Origin: an uncultured Chlorobiaceae bacterium
GTDB taxonomy: Bacteria > Bacteroidota > Chlorobiia > Chlorobiales > Chlorobiaceae
Length of the DNA: 64,000 nucleotides
Reading direction: 5' to 3'
NCBI GenBank assembly: GCA_903940125.1
Contig: CAJAJL010000067.1
Location: 90,770-154,769, forward strand
Under the pieces are notes generated by a model, which saw nothing but the letters and a program-made list of their open reading frames with translations, ran no database searches and was not told the DNA's origin. Positions 1-8,900 of the stretch are shown here, piece after piece. Every line of letters starts with the position of its first letter. Position 1 is the first letter of the stretch. A program made the position numbers and the translations under genes.

Positions 1-170
1 TGGTCAACCGCCTTGAAGTCTATACCGGAAAGAAAATCCGTCCAAGGATGGCGCTCGATGAAGGCCTGATTGGTGGCGTTTCCGTTAAAATTGGCGATAC
101 GATATTTGATGGCAGCATCAGTCATCAGCTTCAGAGGTTCAGGCAAGCTCTTGTCACTGAAAAGGCATGA
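1..170 (+). CDS. atpH: ATP synthase delta subunit, C-terminal fragment
   Basis: This open frame enters from the left edge (first full codon at base 3) and ends at TGA 168-170, leaving 55 residues. The text reads [14 protein letters not shown], then [18 protein letters not shown], then a helix ending in LVTEKA. This is the typical C-terminal domain of the F1 delta (OSCP-type) subunit, which joins F1 to the peripheral stalk at the cytoplasmic face. No further atp gene follows. A hairpin terminator and a tRNA come next, so this is the last gene of its transcript. The start and most of the protein lie outside the window. Confidence 0.88.
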   Translation, partial: VNRLEVYTGKKIRPRMALDEGLIGGVSVKIGDTIFDGSISHQLQRFRQALVTEKA

Positions 171-200
171 ATTGTCATGTCGCCTGATGGCATCAAAATT

Positions 201-233
201 AAAATAGCCTGCTTTTGCAGGCTATTTTTTTTA
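201..233 (+). terminator. Intrinsic terminator after atpH
   Basis: The arms AATAGCCTGC (203-212) and GCAGGCTATT (217-226) pair perfectly around a TTTT loop and are followed by a run of T to 232. This is a classic rho-independent terminator 30 bases after the atpH stop. Confidence 0.9.
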
Positions 234-287
234 ACTTATCTGCTGTATTACCGGTAGCGTTGTATAGGTCTGTAGCAAAAATAAATC

Positions 288-360
288 GGGGCTTTAGCTC
301 AGTTGGTAGAGCGTCTCGTTCGCAATGAGAAGGTCAGGGGTTCGACTCCCCTAAGCTCCA
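288..360 (+). tRNA. tRNA-Ala (anticodon CGC)
   Basis: The cloverleaf folds by eye. The acceptor arm GGGGCTT (288-294) pairs with AAGCTCC (353-359), including the G3:U70 wobble that identifies alanine tRNAs. The D stem is GCTC/GAGC, the anticodon loop is TTCGCAA with anticodon CGC, and the T arm is AGGGG-TTCGACT-CCCCT. The discriminator base is A360. The CCA end is not encoded (ACAA follows), so it must be added by tRNA nucleotidyltransferase. Confidence 0.95.
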
Positions 361-435
361 CAAAACGTTTTTTTGTGCGGTATGGTATTATAAACGGTTA
401 AGATTTCAAAAAAAGAGGATAATGGGAGTTGATCT

Positions 436-1338
436 ATGTCGTTTGTCAGATTTTGTTCACGTTCAGTATTGATGTTGTTTTCGATAGGATTATTGATGAG
501 TTCAGGCTGTTCCTCTTCCAAGCCGGATGCCGCTCCTACCGCTACGGTTATTGTCAGTGAAGGATATGCAAGAGCGGAGAAGATGTATGCTAAAAAAGAT
601 TATGATGGCGCCGCGCTGACGCTGGAATCACTTCTTGTTACCTCACGTGCAACAGCGCTCGAGGATCGTGTGCTTTTTCTTCTTGGGCAGTCTTATTATC
701 ATTCCGGACAGTATCTGCTTTCATCAGAAATATTTACACGACTCTTAAAGCAGGTGCCCACAACTCCTTATGCTGCAACGGCACAGTTTCTTATTGCAAA
801 ATCGCATGAAAAGCTCTCTCCTCATTATGAGCTTGATCAACAGGAGACCGTTAAAGCCATAGATCAATTTTCCATCTATATGGATCTGTATCCCTCACCG
901 GATGATTCAAAAATTTTAAGTGATGTCGAGACCTACAGGGAACTGCTGAAGATAAATCCGGAGAATCCGAACTATAAACAGCGTTATGCTCAGGCAAAAG
1001 CTGAACTTGGCAAGATAGATTCCTTGAAATATGCTGAAAAGGCAATTCCGGTGCTGAGAGATAAACTGGCAAAAAATGCCTATTTCATTGCCCGGCAGTA
1101 TGTTCAGCTCAAAAAATACAAGGCGGCAGTTATTTTTTATGATGAAATCATAAAACGTTATTCCGATACAAGTTATGTGCAGCAGGCCTGGGCAGGAAAA
1201 ATTGATGCTTTGATAAAACGTAAAAAATGGTTTGAAGCCGGACAGGTGCTTGATCAGTTTGTGCAGCTTTACCCGGGCAAGCAGCAGGATATGAAAGGGA
1301 CAAAAGAAAAAATCAGCAAAAATCTTACAAACAACTGA
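436..1338 (+). CDS. bamD: BamD-like outer-membrane assembly lipoprotein
   Basis: This 300-residue protein has a signal peptide and a lipobox (MSSGC, Cys25), so it is predicted to be lipid-anchored in the outer membrane. The rest is a series of TPR-type helical hairpins, such as AEKMYAKKDYDGAALTLESL and the later AAVIFYDEIIKRYSDTSYVQ. This matches BamD/YfiO, the TPR lipoprotein of the BAM complex that inserts beta-barrel proteins. At 300 residues it is somewhat longer than E. coli BamD (about 245). A GGGAG ribosome-binding site lies about 7 bases before the ATG. nadD follows after 7 bases, so the two are probably co-transcribed. The family call is good, but another TPR lipoprotein remains possible. 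Confidence 0.78.
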   Translation: MSFVRFCSRSVLMLFSIGLLMSSGCSSSKPDAAPTATVIVSEGYARAEKMYAKKDYDGAALTLESLLVTSRATALEDRVLFLLGQSYYHSGQYLLSSEIFTRLLKQVPTTPYAATAQFLIAKSHEKLSPHYELDQQETVKAIDQFSIYMDLYPSPDDSKILSDVETYRELLKINPENPNYKQRYAQAKAELGKIDSLKYAEKAIPVLRDKLAKNAYFIARQYVQLKKYKAAVIFYDEIIKRYSDTSYVQQAWAGKIDALIKRKKWFEAGQVLDQFVQLYPGKQQDMKGTKEKISKNLTNN

Positions 1339-1345
1339 CCGGAGC

Positions 1346-1939
1346 ATGCCTGTGCATCTGGCGGTTTTTGGCGGAACATTTGATCCGCCGCATAATGGTC
1401 ATCTTGCACTCTGTCTTTATGCCAGAGAGATACTCGAAATAGATAAATTATTTATTTCTGTTTCGAATAATCCCTTTAAGCATAAACGGGGTGCTGCAGA
1501 CGAACATAGAAAGCGCATGGCGGAGTGTCTCGCTTCGGAAATCAATCTTACGGGCGCCTGCAGTCAGGTAAGCGGATGGGAGCTAAAACAACAGCCATCG
1601 TACACCGTTGATCTCCTGAAGTATGTCCAGCAGCTCTATCCGCATGACAGAGTGACTCTGCTTGTCGGCGAGGACAGCTTCAAAGAGTTTCATTCGTGGA
1701 AGGATTATGAGAAACTGTTTTCATTGTGCGATATTGTGGTGTTCAGAAGAGCGTCAACAGAGGCCAGTGACCCACCTTCTGACTCTTTACTGCAGAAAGG
1801 ATCTATAAGGGTTATTGATTTTGCCTATGAGGTTTCATCAACTGAAATCAGAGAGCTTGCAGCCGCCGGGCAGAGTATTTCGAGGCTTGTACCCCCTTCA
1901 GTGAGTCGTTATATCATCGAGCACGCTCTCTATCGGTAG
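1346..1939 (+). CDS. nadD: Nicotinate-nucleotide adenylyltransferase
   Basis: This 197-residue cytoplasmic enzyme transfers AMP from ATP to nicotinate mononucleotide to form deamido-NAD. The nucleotidyltransferase signature GGTFDPPHNGH spans residues 9-19. The second signature, VSSTEIRE, sits near residue 170, and LLVGEDSFKEFHSWK lies between them. The length is normal for the family. It sits 7 bases behind bamD and converges on argS, which ends 17 bases away. Confidence 0.95.
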   Translation: MPVHLAVFGGTFDPPHNGHLALCLYAREILEIDKLFISVSNNPFKHKRGAADEHRKRMAECLASEINLTGACSQVSGWELKQQPSYTVDLLKYVQQLYPHDRVTLLVGEDSFKEFHSWKDYEKLFSLCDIVVFRRASTEASDPPSDSLLQKGSIRVIDFAYEVSSTEIRELAAAGQSISRLVPPSVSRYIIEHALYR

Positions 1940-1956
1940 AGGCTTGACACTGTTTA

Positions 1957-3615
1957 CTACATTGACTCCGGAGCTGAAACGCCGAGAATTCTGAAGCCGT
2001 TGCGCAGTACTTGACGTGTCGCTAATGAAAGAAAGAGTCTCGCCTTGCAGATATCCGGCTCAGCTTTGATAATGGGACATTCCTGATAGAACCTGTGAAA
2101 AAGTTCTGCCACTGAGTGAAGGTATTCCACCATTTTTTGCGGCTCAAGCAGGCGGACGCTTGTTTTTAACATATCCGGATAGTCAAGGAGAGCAAAGCCA
2201 AGCTGAAGTTCAGATGGAGAGGTGAGCAGCTCCAAAAGGTTGTAATCCTCACTGGATGCAGGATCAAATCCGGTTTCCTGCAGCGCCATACGCAAGAGGC
2301 TGCAGATTCGTGCATGGGCATATTGCAGATAGAAGACCGGATTTTCCTTGGACTGTTTTTTTGCCAGTTCGACATCGAAGTTCAAATGCGAATCTTTACT
2401 GCGCATGATGAAAAACAGTCTTGTAGCGTCAGCTCCGACATCATCGATCAAATCGTCAAGGAGATCGGCATTTCCTTTTCTTGTGGACATTTTCAGGGTC
2501 TGTCCGTCAACAGTCGTCGTCACAAACTGATTGATGGCTATCCTGATCCGATCGGTATCGTACCCGAGAATTTTCAAAGCTTCAATGACATCAGGATACT
2601 CATCGATATGATCGGCACCGAAAACATTGACCATCATTGCATAATCGCGTTCGAACTTTGAGATATGGTAGCCTATATCAGGCAGCCTGTAGCTCGGTTC
2701 GCCGGAAGATTTGACAAGAACCTTATCTTTTTCCTGACCAAGCTTTGTTGTCAGAAACCATGTCGCCCCATCGTATTCTGCAATATATCCGTTCTCTTTC
2801 AGTGCATCAATGACCCGCTGGTTCGCCGTTATGCCCGCTTCATCCTGAGTGTACAAGGTGTGTTCATTAAAAAAAGAGTCATGGCGTATGCTGAGCCGCT
2901 CAAGAGTCTTTTTAATCGAATTGAAAATGATTGCTTCAGCGCTGTTTTTAAATAGCAGCACATCGTCGCTTTCAGTTAAAGCCTTTCCGTGTTCGTTGTA
3001 TATCTGTTCAGCAATGTCGCGGATATAATCGCCCTGGTAATGGGTATCAGGGAAAGCGATCTCTTTGCCGCAACGCTCCTGGTAGCGAAGTTGGACGGAT
3101 TCTCCGAGAATCTGCATCTGCCGGCCGGCATCGTTGAAATAGTACTCTCTCGTGACCTCGTATCCCTGAGTTTCAATAAGATTTGCAATACAGTCTCCGA
3201 GTACCCCGCCCCGGCCACGTCCAATGGTGAGGGGTCCTGTCGGATTGGCACTGACATATTCTACAATGGCTTTTTTTCCTGTTCCGATAGTTCCTCTTCC
3301 ATAGTCATCGCCGTCATGCAGCACTTTCTGTAGAGAACGCATGATAAAGAGCGAGGTAAGATAAAAGTTAATGAACCCTGGACCCGCCACTTCGATTTTA
3401 GCAATAGTATCCGGAGGAAAAACCAGATGTTCAATAATCTGCTGTGCAAGATCGCGCGGTTTTTTTTTGCACTCTTTTGCGGTAATCAAGGCTATGTTTG
3501 TCGAAAAGTCACCAAACTTTTTGTCTGAAGGCTGTTCGATGATAATCTGTTTATTGGTCTCAATACCTGTCGATCGAAGAGCGCTTTTGATGACAGGGAT
3601 AAAAAATTCATGCAT
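1957..3615 (-). CDS. argS: Arginyl-tRNA synthetase
   Basis: This 552-residue class I synthetase charges tRNA-Arg. It has the N-terminal Add-1 domain, then the Rossmann entry [15 protein letters not shown] (residues 123-137), a KMSKS-like KMSTRKGN loop, and a C-terminal anticodon-binding helical domain with the DALR-type motif [13 protein letters not shown]. The usual HIGH tetrapeptide at the entry (HVGH in most ArgS of this type) reads TIGR here, so both histidines are replaced. I checked the nucleotides, and the frame around the motif is intact. argS is the last gene of the minus-strand trio trpS-HAD-argS, 9 bases behind the HAD gene. Confidence 0.95.
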   Translation of the reverse strand: MHEFFIPVIKSALRSTGIETNKQIIIEQPSDKKFGDFSTNIALITAKECKKKPRDLAQQIIEHLVFPPDTIAKIEVAGPGFINFYLTSLFIMRSLQKVLHDGDDYGRGTIGTGKKAIVEYVSANPTGPLTIGRGRGGVLGDCIANLIETQGYEVTREYYFNDAGRQMQILGESVQLRYQERCGKEIAFPDTHYQGDYIRDIAEQIYNEHGKALTESDDVLLFKNSAEAIIFNSIKKTLERLSIRHDSFFNEHTLYTQDEAGITANQRVIDALKENGYIAEYDGATWFLTTKLGQEKDKVLVKSSGEPSYRLPDIGYHISKFERDYAMMVNVFGADHIDEYPDVIEALKILGYDTDRIRIAINQFVTTTVDGQTLKMSTRKGNADLLDDLIDDVGADATRLFFIMRSKDSHLNFDVELAKKQSKENPVFYLQYAHARICSLLRMALQETGFDPASSEDYNLLELLTSPSELQLGFALLDYPDMLKTSVRLLEPQKMVEYLHSVAELFHRFYQECPIIKAEPDICKARLFLSLATRQVLRNGFRILGVSAPESM

Positions 3616-3624
3616 TTTATTTCT

Positions 3625-4347
3625 TTATAAAAGGGTCACTGGTTGCTTTGTATAGAGATTTCTGCAAAGAGCATCAACAGAGAGCTCTGTAAAATCGTCA
3701 ATAATCTTAACTATATGATCGAAATCGCTGAATGCTTCGGCGCTGTTTGTCGTCGTTACTGCAACACATTTCATTCCGGCTCTTCTTGCAGCTTCAACTC
3801 CCGGAAGAGCATCTTCAAAAACAATACATGCCGAAGGATCTGTATCGAGCAGTTCGGCGGCTCGTAAAAAGATGTCAGGATGAGGTTTTCCCTGGAGGAC
3901 ATGAAAGGGATTCACAATAGCCTGGAATGTATCTGTAAGGTTCAACAGGTCGAGTACATAGTCAATATTCCGTGGACCGGCACCGGTTCCAATGGCAAGT
4001 CGAATTTCATGTACATCGGCGGCATCAAGAAAATCGCGGAGACCGGGCATGGGTTTGATGAGGTCGCGTGACTTTACACGGTAGAGGAAATCCTTGAGTT
4101 CAGTCAATCGAGCGGCTTCAGCCTCACTGATGTTCGGATCGAGAAAGTAGCGCAGCACATCATGCCCTTTCATTCCTGCTGTTTCGACAAGGTACCTTTC
4201 GGCGTCGAGCCCTTGCAGACCGAAATCCTTGAAAAGTTCCACCCAGGAATCGGCATGGAATCGCATATTATCGGTCAGTACCCCGTCCATATCAAAAATA
4301 AAGGCGGGTTTATTGTTGTTCAGCATTCCGGTATAAGATTGTTGCAT
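3625..4347 (-). CDS. HAD-superfamily hydrolase (beta-phosphoglucomutase-like)
   Basis: This 240-residue protein belongs to HAD subfamily IA. Motif I is FDMDGVLTD with Asp19 and Asp21, followed by a helical cap domain. Motif II is IGTGAG, motif III is the lysine in GKPHPDIF, and motif IV is VFEDALPGV. Such enzymes are phosphatases or phosphoglucomutases of small sugar phosphates, and the substrate cannot be read from sequence. The ATG shares one base with the trpS stop codon, and a second possible start lies at residue 8 (MLNNNKPAF). Its place between two tRNA synthetase genes may be only transcriptional. Confidence 0.85.
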   Translation of the reverse strand: MQQSYTGMLNNNKPAFIFDMDGVLTDNMRFHADSWVELFKDFGLQGLDAERYLVETAGMKGHDVLRYFLDPNISEAEAARLTELKDFLYRVKSRDLIKPMPGLRDFLDAADVHEIRLAIGTGAGPRNIDYVLDLLNLTDTFQAIVNPFHVLQGKPHPDIFLRAAELLDTDPSACIVFEDALPGVEAARRAGMKCVAVTTTNSAEAFSDFDHIVKIIDDFTELSVDALCRNLYTKQPVTLL

Positions 4348-5378
4348 CAGTTTGTTTCGCCAAGTTTCATGGCCGTTCTCACTTCCTGCATGGTTTTGTG
4401 GGCAATGACTTTTGCTTTTGCTTCCCCTTCATGAAGAATGCTTTTTACAAGGTTCATATGCGATTCATAATATCGCCGTTTATCAATCAGCGGAGCCAGT
4501 TCCCGGGAGATATTTGCGGCACAGAGCTTTTTGCAGTCCACACAGCCAAGTGAACCGGTACGGCAATCCGCCTCTATGCTGCTGAGTTGTTCGGGTGATG
4601 AAAATTTTGAGTGGTAACTGAACACTGTGCAGATTTCAGGATGACCAGGATCGTTTTTACGGATTTTAGCGGTATCGGTAACTGCTGTGCGCATTTTTTT
4701 CAGGACTGCCTCAGGGTCATCTGCAAGCAGTATGGTGTTGCCCAGTGACTTTGACATTTTCGCCTTGCCGTCAAGGCCGACAAGCCGCGAAAATTTGGTT
4801 ATTTTTGGTTCAGGTTCAGGAAAGACATCGCCGATAACGGGATGCGGGTAGTGATTGTTGAATTTGCGGGCGATCTCTCTTGTAATTTCCACATGTGGAA
4901 TCTGATCCTCCCCCACCGGGACAACATTGCCCTTGTAAAGAAGAATGTCAGCCGCCTGTAAAACAGGGTAACCGAGATGACCGTAAATCAGAGAATCCAT
5001 ATTAAGATCGCGCACCTGTTCTTTCAGAGTCGGGTTTCTTTCAAGGCGGGCTGAGGTGATCAGCATGGCAAACAGCAGAAAGAGTTCGGCATGTTCTTTG
5101 ACCTGTGACTGTCGGAATACCGGGCTTTTTTGTGGATCAATTCCAGCTGCCAGCCAGTCGATGAGCATATCAAGCGTGTTGCTGTATATTTCAGCGGTTT
5201 CGAGGGATGTCGTAAGGTTATGGTAATCGGCAATGAGAAAGCAGGTTTCATAGACCTTCGAGCCGTTTTCGTCAAGCAGATTCTGTTGTTGAACCCAGCT
5301 TTCAAGGGCTCCTGTATAATGTCCGAGATGGAGTTGGCCGGTAGGCCTCATCCCGCTTAAAATCCGTTGTGTTGCCAT
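4347..5378 (-). CDS. trpS: Tryptophanyl-tRNA synthetase with a cysteine cluster
   Basis: This 343-residue class I synthetase starts at the ATG giving MATQRILSGM. An upstream in-frame TTG at 5438 would add 20 residues but looks unlikely. HLGH (17-20) is the HIGH motif and KMSKS spans 207-211. Near the C-terminus Cys250, Cys272, Cys279 and Cys282 have the spacing C-x21-C-x6-C-x2-C. This is almost the pattern that binds a [4Fe-4S] cluster in the Thermotoga maritima enzyme, so a cluster near the anticodon-recognition site is likely (inference). It is the first gene of the trpS-HAD-argS unit. Confidence 0.95.
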   Translation of the reverse strand: MATQRILSGMRPTGQLHLGHYTGALESWVQQQNLLDENGSKVYETCFLIADYHNLTTSLETAEIYSNTLDMLIDWLAAGIDPQKSPVFRQSQVKEHAELFLLFAMLITSARLERNPTLKEQVRDLNMDSLIYGHLGYPVLQAADILLYKGNVVPVGEDQIPHVEITREIARKFNNHYPHPVIGDVFPEPEPKITKFSRLVGLDGKAKMSKSLGNTILLADDPEAVLKKMRTAVTDTAKIRKNDPGHPEICTVFSYHSKFSSPEQLSSIEADCRTGSLGCVDCKKLCAANISRELAPLIDKRRYYESHMNLVKSILHEGEAKAKVIAHKTMQEVRTAMKLGETN

Positions 5379-5560
5379 AAGATTATTATTGCTGCTTCGA
5401 CCGGTTCGACCGGGGAGGGTGCGTTTATAAATGCCCAAGAAGTTATAACAGTTGAAAGAAAGATAAAAGGCATTTGTTTGTTTTTTGTTTTCATAGCACT
5501 ATATTATCGAACTTGTTTTTGATTTCTTGATACAATAAGCAATCAAAAACCGATATATTA

Positions 5561-5667
5561 GGAGAGTAAGTCCTATACAACACTCGGTTGCCCAACCATG
5601 TCAGATCCGGAAGGAAGCAGCATCCGGTAATTTGAGTGTGTGATATAGCAAGCTTACTCTCTTTTTT
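5561..5667 (+). ncRNA. ffs: Signal recognition particle RNA (4.5S type)
   Basis: The hallmark apical loop of SRP RNA is present: GTCAGATCCGGAAGGAAGCA at about 5600-5619, with the GGAAG tetraloop side and the asymmetric AGCA bulge. The outer arms GAGAGTAAG (5562-5570) and CTTACTCTC (5653-5661) pair perfectly and enclose a roughly 100-base hairpin. A T run (5662-5668) follows and forms the terminator. The RNA binds Ffh and targets nascent membrane proteins. The ends are estimated from the outer stem. Confidence 0.92.
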
Positions 5668-5700
5668 TATTTCGTCACTTTTAACAGGTCGGGAGCAGGT

Positions 5701-6750
5701 ATGCAGACAGAATTGAGAAAAAAAGAGTTATTAAGCACGCCGGTTTGCCATATCGATATCAAAAAGCTGAATATTGTTTCTTTCGTCGAGCAGATGGGCG
5801 ACACTGCATTTCAGGCAAGAAATCTTGCAAGAGCTGCCTCCATTGTTGATCTTATGCAGCAGGACAAGGAGTGCGCAGTCATTCTCACCCTTGCCGGTTC
5901 GCTCATCAGCGCTGGATTGAAACAGGTTATTATTGACTTGATCGACAACCATATGGTTGACGCCATTGTCTCTACGGGGGCTAATATTGTTGATCAGGAC
6001 TTTTTTGAAGCACTTGGGTTCCGTCACTACCAGGGCACTCCGTTTATCGATGATGCCACGCTAAGGGAGCTCCATATCGATCGTATTTATGATACCTATA
6101 TCGATGAGGATGATCTTCGGGTCTGTGATGATACCACGGCGATCATTGCCAGCGTCATGAAACCTGGAGTATACTCTTCCCGTGAATTTATTATAGAAAT
6201 GGGAAAATATATCGAGGCTCATAATCATGATAAAAACTCCATTGTCTATAAAGCTTACGAAAAAGGTGTGCCGATTTTCTGCCCTGCGTTTTCCGATTGT
6301 TCTGCCGGGTTCGGTCTGGTTCATCATCAATGGAACAACCCTGACAAGCATGTCTCGATCGATTCGGTAAAGGATTTTCGTGAACTGACAAAAATCAAAA
6401 TCGAGAATGACAAGACTGGTATTTTCATGATCGGCGGCGGTGTTCCTAAAAACTTTACACAGGATATTGTTGTTGCTGCAGAGGTGCTCGGATACGAAGA
6501 TGTGTCCATGCACACGTACGCGGTACAGATTACGGTTGCTGATGAGCGTGACGGGGCGCTGTCAGGCTCTACCCTCAAGGAGGCCAGTTCGTGGGGCAAG
6601 GTTGATACGGTCTACGAACAGATGGTTTTTGCCGAAGCCACTATCGCTCTTCCGCTTATTGCCGGCTATGCTTACCACAAACGCAACTGGGAAGGCCGTC
6701 AGGCTAAAAACTTTAATGCTCTGTTGGATCGCCAACAGGTAAACGTATAA
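5701..6750 (+). CDS. Deoxyhypusine-synthase family protein
   Basis: This 349-residue protein matches the deoxyhypusine synthase family. The N-terminal half is an NAD-binding Rossmann-like domain with MGDTAFQARNLARAA, LTLAGSLISAG and VSTGANIVDQD. The C-terminal half holds FMIGGGVPKNF and SGSTLKEASSWGKV, in which Lys300 matches the catalytic lysine that carries the butylamine intermediate. In eukaryotes and archaea the enzyme modifies eIF5A with spermidine, but bacteria have no eIF5A. Bacterial homologues are thought to act on polyamines (for example homospermidine synthesis) or on unknown acceptors. A GGGAGCAGG binding site precedes the ATG. tal follows after 9 bases. Confidence 0.88.
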   Translation: MQTELRKKELLSTPVCHIDIKKLNIVSFVEQMGDTAFQARNLARAASIVDLMQQDKECAVILTLAGSLISAGLKQVIIDLIDNHMVDAIVSTGANIVDQDFFEALGFRHYQGTPFIDDATLRELHIDRIYDTYIDEDDLRVCDDTTAIIASVMKPGVYSSREFIIEMGKYIEAHNHDKNSIVYKAYEKGVPIFCPAFSDCSAGFGLVHHQWNNPDKHVSIDSVKDFRELTKIKIENDKTGIFMIGGGVPKNFTQDIVVAAEVLGYEDVSMHTYAVQITVADERDGALSGSTLKEASSWGKVDTVYEQMVFAEATIALPLIAGYAYHKRNWEGRQAKNFNALLDRQQVNV

Positions 6751-6759
6751 GGAATCGCC

Positions 6760-7428
6760 ATGAAATTTTTTATTGATACAGCTGATCTTGACGAAATTCA
6801 GGCAGCAAAAGAACTTGGTATGCTTGACGGTGTAACGACAAACCCTTCACTGATAGCGAAAATTGTCGAGGATCCGTCCAGATTTACCTATCAGGATTTC
6901 AAGGATCATATCGCAAGAATCTGCGACATTGTCGATGGTCCCGTGAGTGCAGAGGTGACGTGCCTGGAAACGAAGGAGATGATTGTTGAGGGTGAGGACC
7001 TGGCGGCTATTCACGAAAATGTGGTCATCAAATGTCCGCTGACTCTCAACGGCCTCAAAGCCATCAGGCATTTTTCAGAACAGGGGATCCGCACCAACGC
7101 CACACTGGTTTTTTCGCCGAATCAGGCGCTGCTTGCCGCCAAGGCCGGAGCAAGCTATGTCAGCCCGTTTGTTGGAAGATTGGACGATATCAGCACTGAT
7201 GGAATGGCGCTTGTGGAGCAGATTGTCACCATCTACGATAACTACGGATATCCGACCGAGGTGATTGTCGCCAGTGTGCGCCATCCTCAGCATGTGGTTG
7301 ATTCAGCCATGATTGGAGCAGATATTGCCACAATTCCTTACAGTGTTATCCGCCAGCTTGTCAATCATCCGCTGACCGATCTAGGGCTTAAAAAGTTTAT
7401 GGAAGACGCCGCCGTCATGAAAAAATAA
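6760..7428 (+). CDS. tal: Transaldolase (TalC/fructose-6-phosphate aldolase type)
   Basis: This 222-residue short-form transaldolase moves a dihydroxyacetone unit between sugar phosphates in the pentose phosphate pathway. The signature [13 protein letters not shown] is followed by [12 protein letters not shown]. The Schiff-base lysine lies in VVIKCPLT (around residue 90), and [14 protein letters not shown] and IASVRHP-like text ([10 protein letters not shown]) follow. The length fits the decameric small subfamily (about 215-220). It is co-directional with the deoxyhypusine-synthase-like gene and converges on rlpA. Confidence 0.93.
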   Translation: MKFFIDTADLDEIQAAKELGMLDGVTTNPSLIAKIVEDPSRFTYQDFKDHIARICDIVDGPVSAEVTCLETKEMIVEGEDLAAIHENVVIKCPLTLNGLKAIRHFSEQGIRTNATLVFSPNQALLAAKAGASYVSPFVGRLDDISTDGMALVEQIVTIYDNYGYPTEVIVASVRHPQHVVDSAMIGADIATIPYSVIRQLVNHPLTDLGLKKFMEDAAVMKK

Positions 7429-7481
7429 AAGCCATGTCAAACATTTGACGGCAAAACCGGAATTCTTCTGGATAGAGGTTG

Positions 7482-7991
7482 TTAACGGGAGATAACCTCA
7501 ATCTTGACTTTTGCAGTGCCTTTTTCATAGAAGCCCAGTTGTTTGGCTGCTTCGGCGCTGAGATCAATAACACGGTCGTCAACAAATGGTCCTCTATCGT
7601 TGACCCTGACGATAATTGACGCTCTGGTATTAAGATTTGTTACCTTTACAAGGGAAGGGAGGGGAAGATATTTGTGAGCGGCGCTTGGCATTGATGGATC
7701 AAAAGTTTCCCCATATGCCGTTGGCTGTCCGTTATGCTGGTCGAGGGTTTCCTTGCCGTACCACGATGCCATGCCGGTTTCTTCATAGGCTGTCGCCTCT
7801 TCATAGTTCATAGGCACATAGACCCTGCCGTTGATAATGTACGGGGTGTTTTTGATTTTGCCCAGCCGATAAGCCTCCTCTGGTGAAATGCCTTTGAAGT
7901 CCCGCTTTGAAAAAGGGGGGCGGGTTGAGGTGCACGAACTGAGTGCCAGGGGGAGAAGGAGACATCCCGCCAGAATAAGATTTCGCATCAT
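7482..7991 (-). CDS. rlpA: RlpA-like septal lipoprotein (putative lytic transglycosylase)
   Basis: This 169-residue lipoprotein has a signal peptide and lipobox ending at Cys20 (LALSSC). The double-psi beta-barrel domain is recognised by ETGMASWYGKETLDQHNGQ, TAYGETFDPS and the C-terminal VRVNDRGPFVDDRVIDLS. RlpA proteins cut glycan strands that lack stem peptides at the division septum, or bind them. There is no C-terminal SPOR domain, which many longer RlpA proteins carry. Two adjacent ATG codons exist, at 7991 and 7988. It is divergent from the hydrolase at 8124. Confidence 0.9.
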   Translation of the reverse strand: MMRNLILAGCLLLPLALSSCTSTRPPFSKRDFKGISPEEAYRLGKIKNTPYIINGRVYVPMNYEEATAYEETGMASWYGKETLDQHNGQPTAYGETFDPSMPSAAHKYLPLPSLVKVTNLNTRASIIVRVNDRGPFVDDRVIDLSAEAAKQLGFYEKGTAKVKIEVISR

Positions 7992-8123
7992 CTTTTTCGT
8001 GGTGTTTGATTTGCTTTAAACATAGCTATTTTACGAGAAATTCCCTGATAACCTGTATGTTTCGTTTGTCGGAGCTCAGGATGTCGGCATTTTAATTTGG
8101 AGCAGCAGATTTATTGAGACGTT

Positions 8124-8900
8124 ATGGCTGAACAACCCGCTATGTCAAGCCCTTTGGGCGTTCTTGTTATTCATGGTTTTACGGCGACGCTCGAAAGTGT
8201 CAGTGCGTTATATATGCCTCTCAGGGAGCTTGGAATTCCAGTTCGGATGCCTCAGCTTGCAGGACATGGAGCTTCATCACCTGAGGCACTTCGGGGTGTT
8301 ACCTGGGAGGCATGGGTGTCTGATGCCGGCCAGGCGTTTCAGGAACTTCGAAGTGAGGCTGAGCGAGTTATCGTTATTGGTCACAGTATGGGTGCTCTCA
8401 TAGCCCTGAATCTTGCCGTCTTGTATGAGGGACAGGTTGATTCGCTTGTGCTTGTTGCTCCGGCCCTCAAGCTTGCTTCTCTGCTTGCGCCCGGTCGTCC
8501 TCTGCATTTTGCGGCATACCTTGTCAGCCGGGTCATCAGGAAATGGGAGCTGAAACCTGAGTTTGCCGATAAGAAGAATGAAGGCTGTGCTCCACACTAT
8601 GCCTGGGTACCGACAGACGCTGTTGTTTCATTGTTTGAGCTGATCAAAAAAAGCATCTCGCTGCTTGGTTATATCAAGGTTCCGGTTTTTATTCTGCATA
8701 ACCGCAAGGAAAGTACCGTTCTGCCCGAAAGTGCAATTATACTCAGCGACAGCATCGCTACGGATCCGTCAGAAAAATCCATCATGTGGCTGGAGAGTTC
8801 GGAACATCAGACTTTTTGTGACTGCGAAAAGGAAAAGGCGGTTGCTGCGATTATCGACTATGTTTCCGGCAGGATCGCTCGAAGATCTTCAGCTGTTTAA
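8124..8900 (+). CDS. Alpha/beta hydrolase (carboxylesterase/lipase type)
   Basis: This 258-residue protein has a serine-hydrolase fold. The early oxyanion segment VLVIHGFTAT (13-22) and the nucleophile elbow GHSMG with Ser88 are clear. A catalytic histidine appears near the end in SSEHQTF. The closest named types are thermophilic carboxylesterases and monoacylglycerol lipases. No signal peptide is seen, so it is probably cytoplasmic. The stop codon shares a base with the ATG of the cyclase gene, which means tight translational coupling. The substrate is unknown. Confidence 0.85.
   Translation: MAEQPAMSSPLGVLVIHGFTATLESVSALYMPLRELGIPVRMPQLAGHGASSPEALRGVTWEAWVSDAGQAFQELRSEAERVIVIGHSMGALIALNLAVLYEGQVDSLVLVAPALKLASLLAPGRPLHFAAYLVSRVIRKWELKPEFADKKNEGCAPHYAWVPTDAVVSLFELIKKSISLLGYIKVPVFILHNRKESTVLPESAIILSDSIATDPSEKSIMWLESSEHQTFCDCEKEKAVAAIIDYVSGRIARRSSAV

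Noticed and set aside
5379..5438. Upstream extension of trpS beginning with TTG
   Set aside because: The added residues do not resemble TrpS, and the ATG at 5378 gives the normal N-terminus.
7436..7449. Short palindrome GTCAAACATTTGAC between tal and rlpA
   Set aside because: The stem is only 6 bp and no T run follows. It is too weak to call a terminator or operator.
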